Shown: piece by piece, positions 7,322-11,267 of the stretch
Layout of the letters: the number at the start of each line of letters is the position of its first letter
Position numbering within the stretch: the stretch's first letter is position 1
Origin: Solirubrobacterales bacterium
Lineage (GTDB): Bacteria; Actinomycetota; Thermoleophilia; Solirubrobacterales; Solirubrobacteraceae
Assembly (NCBI GenBank): GCA_003157595.1
Contig: PMKB01000335.1
Span: 1 to 11,267 of the forward strand
DNA: 11,267 nt
Direction: 5' to 3'
Position numbers and translations under genes: made by a program
The notes under the pieces: generated by a model
Databases searched by the model: none
What the model was told of the DNA's origin: nothing
Seen by the model: the letters and a program-made list of their open reading frames with translations, nothing else

Positions 7322-7351
7322 CTTCTACAGCAATGACCCGATGTTTGTCAA
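7322..7351 (-). promoter_or_regulatory. Candidate promoter of the fucD-lactonase operon
   Basis: On the minus strand a perfect TTGACA (7351-7346) is followed after 18 bases by TAGAAG (7327-7322), with transcription expected near 7315. This would leave a leader of about 145 bases before the fucD start. One copy of the repeated AAACATCGG-type element lies in the spacer and overlaps the last base of the -35 box, where a bound repressor would block polymerase. The -10 box matches the consensus poorly. Confidence 0.45.
7334..7346. promoter_or_regulatory. Operator-like repeat, copy 1 (fucD promoter)
   Basis: TGACCCGATGTTT matches copy 2 at 7396-7408 at 12 of 13 positions. It lies inside the candidate fucD promoter. 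Four-base arms TGAC and GTCA (7334-7349) flank the core. Only one arm of the locus-wide palindrome is conserved, so it would be a weak or half site. Confidence 0.38.
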
Positions 7352-7395
7352 CTCGTGCTCCGGCATCAGCTACATCTTAGGGGAGCCCCAACGAT

Positions 7396-7408
7396 TGATC
7401 CGATGTTT
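7396..7408. promoter_or_regulatory. Operator-like repeat, copy 2
   Basis: TGATCCGATGTTT starts 62 bp after copy 1, close to six helical turns, so both would face the same side of DNA. It is also part of an 18-base segment (7391-7408) that matches 7554-7571 at 16 of 18 positions, starting ACGATTGATC in both. The region 7170-7592 between the divergent operons holds no credible gene apart from these sites. Confidence 0.42.
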
Positions 7409-7559
7409 CTGCGGGCGGGGGTTGCCCGACCTCGTTGACGCTGATCTTGAACTCGAGGTGGGCGCGCCATCCCACGCGGGCGGGTGTCCCGGCACCGGCG
7501 TCGCTGGCGGGCTCCTCGAAGCTAGCGTCGCCACGACCGCAGGCGGTTGGGTCACGATT

Positions 7560-7575
7560 GATCTGATGTCTGATC
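7560..7575. promoter_or_regulatory. Operator-like palindrome, copy 3 (before the dehydrogenase remnant)
   Basis: GATCTGATGTCTGATC is an inverted repeat with arms matching at 6 of 7 positions around a central TG. It ends 17 bp before the start codon of the broken dehydrogenase and is in the right place to control the plus-strand transcript that continues into the permeases. The form suits a dimeric GntR or LacI-type repressor. Confidence 0.55.
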
Positions 7576-7592
7576 TCAACCGAGGGGGCGAC

Positions 7593-7802
7593 ATGAAGGC
7601 AGCGTGCTACGTCGGCGATAAGACGATGACCGTGGTCGAGGACGAACCCCGCGCGCCGAGCGTGGGCGAAGTCAGGCTCGATGTCGCGTTGCTCAGTGTC
7701 GACTCCCGCGTAACGCTCACACCAAGACCGCCGTCGCAAACTTCCACGAAGCAGGGGTGTCCCGTTCGTTCGGCGCTCACGTCGCATCGCCGCAGTCAAT
7801 GA
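7593..7802 (+). pseudogene. Zinc-type medium-chain alcohol/sugar dehydrogenase, 5' remnant
   Basis: A good start (ATG at 7593 behind GAGGGGG) opens a frame whose first residues MKAACYVGDKTMTVVEDEP and VGEVRLDVA match the N-terminus of zinc-dependent medium-chain dehydrogenases of the threonine/sorbitol dehydrogenase class. In intact members the next part is a GICGTDLH-like segment carrying the catalytic-zinc Cys; here the sequence goes straight to LSVDSRVT, which resembles the segment about 14 residues further on. So that segment appears deleted. Similarity then ends and the frame closes after 69 residues, where about 350 would be normal. No NAD-binding domain follows. The lost enzyme may have been the sugar or sugar-acid dehydrogenase of this pathway. 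The family call rests on a short match. Confidence 0.6.
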
Positions 7803-7833
7803 CCCGACCTTTGAGACAGTGCGGACGAACAGC

Positions 7834-7852
7834 ACCCCCGCATTTCGGGGGT
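7834..7852. terminator. Short GC hairpin before the permeases
   Basis: ACCCCCG and CGGGGGT form a perfect 7-bp stem around a CATTT loop. No T-run follows on either strand, so it is at best a weak terminator or an RNA-stability element between the dehydrogenase remnant and permease 1. Confidence 0.3.
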
Positions 7853-7909
7853 ATCTGTGAGGTACGGCGAGCGGTAGCGTCGGGCCGCCCGCTGTCCTGG
7901 TGTAGCTTT

Positions 7910-7925
7910 CATCAGATGTCTGGTG
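7910..7925. promoter_or_regulatory. Operator-like palindrome, copy 4 (over the permease 1 start)
   Basis: CATCAGATGTCTGGTG has arms matching at 6 of 7 positions around TG and is the closest fit to an ATCAGA-TG-TCTGAT core. It covers the proposed ATG of permease 1 (7916-7918). A TAGCTT at 7903-7908 could be a -10 box placing the transcript start at or next to that ATG, so the message may be leaderless. No good -35 box is seen. Confidence 0.5.
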
Positions 7926-8890
7926 TTGGCCGGTTGGGGCGTCGCGCAGCAGCCCGGTTTCGAGCGACTCCGCCGCCAGGCCGCTCGGGTGGGGGCAGGC
8001 GCCGAGTGGGTTGGGCTAGGCCTCAGAGTCCGCGCCTGCGGTCACGGGCCGGCTATCTATTTGTCGGGGGGTATGCCGTGCTGCTCGTGGTCGTGGGCAT
8101 CTGGCCGGCGGGGTATGCGCTCAACCTTGCATTGACGTCGTTTGGCGGCGCTTTCACCGGCCTTACGAACTTCATCAACACCTACAACCAGGGTTTCCTG
8201 GTTCCGGCGTTCGAGCACGTCGCGACGTTCATGGCGATCTGGTTGACGGCGCTGATCGTGATCGTGATCGGCCTCTCGCTGGTGATGCACACGCTTGCTC
8301 GGCGGGTCAGCGCGCCCTTCCGCTTCCTGTTCTATCTGCCCGCGGCGTTCGCTGGCTCGGCGAGTGTGCTGGTCTGGCTGTTCATGTTGCAGCCGGGGCT
8401 CAGCCCTTGGGACTTCGTGCTCCACATGCTGGGCTACAAGACGCTCGGCGACTCGCTGATCTCCGGCAACCTGCCGATCGTTTACGCGCTGATCGCGTTC
8501 TGGACCGGCGCCGGCAGCTGGATCCTCGTGATCCACGGCGCCCTCGCCAATGTTCCCGACGAGGTGCTGGAGGCCGCGGCGCTCGACGGTGCGGGCCCGG
8601 TGCAGACGGCGCTGCGGGTCAAGCTGCCAATGATCAAGAAGTGGATCGTGTACATGCTGATCGTCGCGTTTGCCGGCGGGACGCAGCTGTTCGCCGAGCC
8701 CCAGCTGATCAGCCAGGTGAGCCAGAGGCTTGTCGATCCGCTGTGGTCTCCGAACACGCTCGCGACCTACCTCGCGTTCCAATACGACAACTTCAACTAC
8801 GCCGCTGCGATCGCCATCGATCTGCTCGTCGTCGCCGTCGTCTGCGCTGGGCTGCTGGTGTTTCGAACAGGCCTCTTCAAGGCGGACTAG
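7916..8890 (+). CDS. Sugar ABC transporter permease, MalF/UgpA type (CUT1)
   Basis: The 324-residue inner-membrane protein forms one half of the channel of a binding-protein-dependent sugar importer. About six membrane segments are visible, near 47-71, 103-125, 138-157, 188-207, 242-260 and 297-316. Between the fourth and fifth lies the EAA loop that docks on the ATPase (EVLEAAALDGAGPVQTALR, about 216-234, then KLP). A basic, Arg-rich tail of 45 residues precedes the first segment. The frame is open further upstream to 7757, but that part does not look like a permease. I chose the ATG at 7916; it has no shine-dalgarno, and a GTG at residue 31 behind GGTGGGGG is an alternative. The stop abuts the next gene directly (TAG then ATG). 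No ATPase gene is in the window, so a shared MsmK/MalK-type ATPase elsewhere is likely. Confidence 0.92.
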   Translation: MSGVGRLGRRAAARFRATPPPGRSGGGRRRVGWARPQSPRLRSRAGYLFVGGYAVLLVVVGIWPAGYALNLALTSFGGAFTGLTNFINTYNQGFLVPAFEHVATFMAIWLTALIVIVIGLSLVMHTLARRVSAPFRFLFYLPAAFAGSASVLVWLFMLQPGLSPWDFVLHMLGYKTLGDSLISGNLPIVYALIAFWTGAGSWILVIHGALANVPDEVLEAAALDGAGPVQTALRVKLPMIKKWIVYMLIVAFAGGTQLFAEPQLISQVSQRLVDPLWSPNTLATYLAFQYDNFNYAAAIAIDLLVVAVVCAGLLVFRTGLFKAD

Positions 8891-9847
8891 ATGCGACCGG
8901 TGAACATCTCGGTCAGGCTCGACGTCTCGATCACCCCGCGGCCGTGGTCGCCGCGGCGGCTGTTGGCCCGGGGGGCCTGGCGCCTGATCGTGTTGGGTGT
9001 GCTGGCCTTCGCCGCGATCTTCTTCGTGGTGCCGATCGTCTGGCTGTTGCTCGAGTCGACGAGGACGGGGCCGCAATCGCAGTTCGGTTCGCCGTTGGGG
9101 TTTGGATCGTTCAATCAGATCCTGGCGAATTGGCAGGTGCTGTTTTCCGGCTTGCTCGGTCAGACCGGCACCTGGCTCGCGAACTCGGCGCTCTACTCGG
9201 GCTCGGGCGTGCTGATCGCCGTGGGCCTCGGGATACCGGCCGGCTACGGGCTCGCGGCGTTCGATTTCATCGGCCGCCGGCCGCTGCTGATCGCGACGAT
9301 GATCGCGATGCTAATCCCCAGCAACGCACTCGTGCTGCCACTGGTTCTCGAGGCCCACTCGCTGAAGGTGCTCAGTAGCCCGCTTGCCGTGATCCTGCCC
9401 TACGGCCTGTTCCCGTTCGGCGTTTACATCGCCTACCTGTATTTCAACACCCCCCGTGTCCACGGACTCCTCGCCGCGGCGCGCATCGACGGCTGCACCG
9501 AGTGGCAGGCGTTTCGCGCCGTCGCGCTGCCCCTTTCGACGCCTGTCATCGGACTTGTTGTGGTCCTCGACTTCATCGCGAGCTGGACGAACTACTTCCT
9601 GCCGTGGGCGATGTACTCGGCGTTCGACCTGCCCGGCCGCTACCCCGTGACGCTCGGCATCGCACAGCAGCTGATGGCGGGGCCCTCCTACGGCGGCGGC
9701 TTGCTCCGCGACCTCCAGCTGCAAACGACGGCGCCCCCTTCGGTGGAGGCGCTGTTGATCCTCGTGAGCTGCGCACCGGTGATCATCGTCCTCTTGATCG
9801 CGCAGCGGTGGATCGTCTCGGGCCGGTTGCAAGGCGTGTTCGTCTAG
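8891..9847 (+). CDS. Sugar ABC transporter permease, MalG/UgpE type (CUT1)
   Basis: This 318-residue membrane protein is the partner of the preceding permease. Membrane segments are visible near 31-54, 104-124, 131-153, 164-184, 216-238 and 286-306. Its EAA loop, LLAAARIDGCTEWQAFRAV followed by ALPLSTP (about 193-217), is canonical apart from Ala in place of the initial Glu. The short cytoplasmic tail (SGRLQGVFV) is typical of MalG-type subunits. The ATG follows the stop of permease 1 with no gap, so translation is probably coupled. A strong hairpin comes six bases after the stop. The pair may work with the solute-binding protein at 1-909, though that gene is seven kilobases away and on the other strand. 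Confidence 0.93.
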   Translation: MRPVNISVRLDVSITPRPWSPRRLLARGAWRLIVLGVLAFAAIFFVVPIVWLLLESTRTGPQSQFGSPLGFGSFNQILANWQVLFSGLLGQTGTWLANSALYSGSGVLIAVGLGIPAGYGLAAFDFIGRRPLLIATMIAMLIPSNALVLPLVLEAHSLKVLSSPLAVILPYGLFPFGVYIAYLYFNTPRVHGLLAAARIDGCTEWQAFRAVALPLSTPVIGLVVVLDFIASWTNYFLPWAMYSAFDLPGRYPVTLGIAQQLMAGPSYGGGLLRDLQLQTTAPPSVEALLILVSCAPVIIVLLIAQRWIVSGRLQGVFV

Positions 9848-9852
9848 GCCGA

Positions 9853-9882
9853 GCGGAGCGGTGGAGAGGTGCCACGCTCCGC
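9853..9882 (+). terminator. Hairpin after the permease operon
   Basis: GCGGAGCG (9853-9860) pairs perfectly with CGCTCCGC (9875-9882), and GTGG with CCAC extends the stem to 11 bp with one bulged G and a small loop. It begins 6 bases after the permease 2 stop. There is no T-run, so it may be a non-canonical terminator or protect the 3' end of the message. Confidence 0.5.
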
Positions 9883-10049
9883 GGCGATGGCGTCGCTGCC
9901 CAGGGACGAGCTCCGAGAGGCCGCGAGCTTGTTCGCTCGCTCCTGCTTTGGTCCGCCCGCGAGCGCCGGTAGCTGGCCGGGGGAGCCTCAGCGTGCGCGC
10001 GGACGCGCGTGTAGTGGCCTACCGACTTCGGCACCTCCCAGCCGACGGC

Positions 10050-10073
10050 AAAACTTCAAAACTTCAAAACTTG
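10050..10073. repeat. Tandem octamer (AAAACTTC) x3
   Basis: AAAACTTC occurs twice in perfect tandem, followed by a third copy ending in G, and then by TGATTATTT. It is an AT-rich patch in GC-rich surroundings and ends 19 bp before the tRNA fragment. It could be a set of short protein-binding sites at an integration site or a slippage product. Confidence 0.85.
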
Positions 10074-10092
10074 ATTATTTGCAGGTCTTTCC

Positions 10093-10139
10093 AAGCCGGA
10101 GAGGGACTTGAACCACTGACCTATCGCTTACAAGGCGAT
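10093..10139 (-). pseudogene. tRNA-Thr(TGT) 3' half
   Basis: On the minus strand the sequence begins with a perfect anticodon stem-loop, ATCGC-CTTGTAA-GCGAT, with anticodon TGT (plus 10130-10132), then an AGGTC variable loop, a TTCAAGT T-loop and a CCCTC-TCCGGC 3' strand. This is 47 bases, the length from position 27 to 73 of a tRNA. No D-arm or 5' acceptor strand precedes it, so it is not a functional tRNA. The T-stem is damaged: AGTGG against CCCTC leaves two mismatches, whereas GAGGG would be perfect. A 3'-half tRNA is the usual trace of tRNA-targeted integration (an att site). No integrase is in the window. Confidence 0.65.
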
Positions 10140-10214
10140 ACGTCGGTGCGCCTGAAACAGCACGTTTTGCCTGCAAAATTGCGTGTTAGCGGGACGGGGT
10201 CCGGAGCTACCTTT

Positions 10215-10244
10215 CGGCTGATTTGGGCTGATTTCGGCTGGCTT
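10215..10244. repeat. Imperfect decamer repeat x3
   Basis: Three consecutive 10-base units read CGGCTGATTT, GGGCTGATTT and CGGCTGGCTT. The first two differ at one base. The function is unknown; it lies about 75 bp from the tRNA fragment. Confidence 0.7.
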
Positions 10245-10511
10245 CGGGACAACGAGACCCTCCGTTGTCCTTAACGACCGCGATGGCCTGGCGCCGAGAA
10301 CTGACCGCCTCGGGATCGTCGTCGGACCCGCCGAGATCTGACCGTCTCCACGGGCGCCACTCCGAAGCTCATCGGCGTCTCGGGTCGGATCACGCTCGCT
10401 CCTGACTGCGTCGCGCAAGCGCTCACGCTGGCGGTCTTCTGACCTGCTCGTCGTCCGACGCGGGAGCGTGAGCGGTGTGCGATGAGCCGGTCGTTAGCGG
10501 GCGATACTCCT

Positions 10512-10535
10512 GGCGCCGCGCCTAGCGCGGGGCGC
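10512..10535 (-). terminator. Hairpin downstream of the Clp N-domain gene
   Basis: CCGCGC and GCGCGG pair around a CTA loop, and flanking GGCGC/GCGCC bases extend the stem across a small bulge. It lies about 27 bp after the stop of the minus-strand Clp N-domain gene. No U-run follows in that direction, so termination is only suggested by position. Confidence 0.35.
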
Positions 10536-10561
10536 TGTCCGCTGGTTCCGTGTGCGCGCGC

Positions 10562-11267
10562 TTAGCTGTGCTCGTCGCCGGGGAGCGCTTCGATCACCTC
10601 CGCCGCGATCTGCGGGGGGTTGGGCAGCAGGTCGATGACCCTGGCTGTGTTCTCGTCCGGGTCCTCGAGGATGGCCAGGAACAGGTGACCGGTGGTGAGT
10701 TCACGATGGGCGAGCCGATGTGCGATCTCGAGCACTTTCTCAGCCACGATACGGCGGGCCGCCGCACCGAATGTCGGGACGGTCCGGTACGCGCCCGCTG
10801 GCCTCGGCTCGGTCGCGGGTCCGGCCGCCGGGTCGCCGTGGTACCCGCGACGCGCGAGCACACCGGCGACCACGCCCGCCTTCGCGTCCAGCAGCCCGAG
10901 CAGCAGGTGGGCGGGCTCCAGATAGTGACCATCGAGTGACCGCGCGCGCTCGAGCGCGGCGTCGACTGCGTCGTGAGCTTCGGCGGTGAAGCGTTCGAAG
11001 ACGGGAGGGATCGGACCGGGGCTCGGAGGCGTGCGCTGATGGGTCGCCAGCTGCTGCGCACGGCGCTCGACCCTCGCCGGGTCAACCGGTGAAAGGCGGG
11101 CCGCATACTTGGCGTCGACCAGCGCGGTTACGTCAGCCACGCCGAGCGCGCCGAGCACGCCAACGACCACCGGCTGATCCGCCAGCCCGAGCAGCAGATG
11201 CTCGGTGCCGACATAATTGTGGTTGAGGTTGCGGGCTTCCTCGATGGCGTATTCGATGACCTTCTTG
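10562..11267 (-). CDS. Clp N-terminal repeat protein without AAA+ domain (partial, N-terminus beyond right edge)
   Basis: The frame is open from the right edge to a TAA at 10562, giving 234 visible residues. Three Clp N-type repeats can be seen. The first (visible 1 to about 55) starts KKVIEYAIEEARNLNHNYVG and TEHLLLGL, very like the second half of the ClpC N-domain. A second N-domain follows: FERFTAEAHDAVDAALERAR with LEPAHLLLGLL (about 90-144), then FGAAARRIVAEKVLEIAHRL with TTGHLFLAILEDPDENTAR (about 166-227). The protein ends a few residues later, with no Walker A motif or AAA+ module, so it is not a ClpC unfoldase. Stand-alone Clp N-domain proteins may bind adaptors or damaged proteins and may modulate ClpC, but this is inference. 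The first repeat is much closer to ClpC consensus than the others. It is unrelated to the sugar locus. Confidence 0.9.
   Translation of the reverse strand, partial: KKVIEYAIEEARNLNHNYVGTEHLLLGLADQPVVVGVLGALGVADVTALVDAKYAARLSPVDPARVERRAQQLATHQRTPPSPGPIPPVFERFTAEAHDAVDAALERARSLDGHYLEPAHLLLGLLDAKAGVVAGVLARRGYHGDPAAGPATEPRPAGAYRTVPTFGAAARRIVAEKVLEIAHRLAHRELTTGHLFLAILEDPDENTARVIDLLPNPPQIAAEVIEALPGDEHS

Larger units (their letters stand above)
9883..10511. other. Gene-poor region with repeats and a tRNA fragment
   Basis: No open frame here has a credible product: the candidates are Arg/Ser/Pro-rich or pass through the tRNA relic. Base composition drops to AT-rich at about 10049-10080 and again near 10160-10190. 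The notable elements are the octamer repeat, the tRNA-Thr half and the decamer repeat, listed separately. About 10260-10511 shows nothing I can name. Confidence 0.5.

Noticed and set aside
7257..7592. Open plus-strand frame running into the dehydrogenase remnant
   Set aside because: Its product has no recognisable motif, it overlaps the fucD promoter and operator repeats, and the dehydrogenase-like sequence begins exactly at an ATG with its own ribosome site at 7593.
7800..7860. Plus-strand frame ending NDPTFETVRTNSTPAFRGYL as a gene tail
   Set aside because: No family recognised and no supported upstream coding sequence.
7757..7915. N-terminal extension of permease 1 upstream of 7916
   Set aside because: The extra 53 residues are not permease-like and cover the hairpin at 7834-7852 and most of the gap; family members start close to the first membrane segment.
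8057..9076. 339-codon minus-strand frame opposite the permeases
   Set aside because: Product is a His/Arg/Asp/Gln-rich shadow; the plus-strand permeases are unmistakable.
10095..10139. Functional tRNA-Thr gene
   Set aside because: The D-arm and 5' acceptor strand are absent and the T-stem has two mismatches.

Overview
The window is GC-rich. Its gene styles (FadR-type GntR regulators, CUT1-type sugar ABC permeases, enolase-superfamily sugar-acid dehydratases, a ClpC-like N-domain protein) suggest a soil actinobacterium, possibly of the Thermoleophilia/Solirubrobacterales type. That placement is an inference from sequence style, not from a marker gene.

Most of the window (about 1-9850) is an accessory sugar-catabolism locus. 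On the minus strand, read from right to left, are an L-fuconate dehydratase (7169-5838) with an amidohydrolase/sugar-lactonase gene 2 bases behind it (5835-4984), then a zone of decayed genes (about 4934-4590), a FadR-type GntR regulator (4491-3760), a 450-bp gap, a small ORF overlapping a second FadR-type GntR regulator (3308-3120 and 3123-2383), a mandelate-racemase-like enolase-superfamily protein (2136-1006) and a sugar-binding lipoprotein or secreted protein of an ABC importer that runs off the left edge (909-1). On the plus strand are a broken zinc-dehydrogenase gene (7593-7802) and two adjoining ABC sugar permeases (7916-8890 and 8891-9847). Together these fit non-phosphorylative L-fucose (or D-arabinose / L-galactose type) catabolism: import, oxidation to a lactone, lactone hydrolysis, and dehydration to the 2-keto-3-deoxy acid. 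The sugar dehydrogenase, the enzymes after the keto-deoxy acid and the transporter ATPase are absent or only present as remnants. The lactonase-dehydratase pair is the best-supported functional unit.

A recurring site with the core ATCnGA-TG-TCTGAT lies upstream of several transcription units: best at 7560-7575 (before the broken dehydrogenase) and 7910-7925 (over the first permease start), weaker at 2183-2198 (before the racemase-like gene), with half-site copies in the fuconate dehydratase promoter region (7334-7346 and 7396-7408) and perhaps near GntR-2. It is a candidate operator for one of the two GntR proteins or for the now-broken LacI regulator.

The locus is eroding. It holds a frameshifted, truncated LacI regulator, a 61-bp relic of a second lactonase 3' end that is about 79% identical over 48 aligned positions to the intact copy nearby, and a dehydrogenase that has lost the segment with its catalytic-zinc cysteine.

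The right part (about 9850-10560) has no convincing gene. It holds a strong hairpin after the permeases, a tandem octamer in a small AT-rich patch, the 3' half of a tRNA-Thr(TGT) on the minus strand (a typical footprint of integration at a tRNA) and a decamer repeat. From 10562 to the right edge is a minus-strand protein built of Clp N-terminal repeats and ending without an AAA+ ATPase domain. I found no defence system, CRISPR array, rRNA or complete mobile element.
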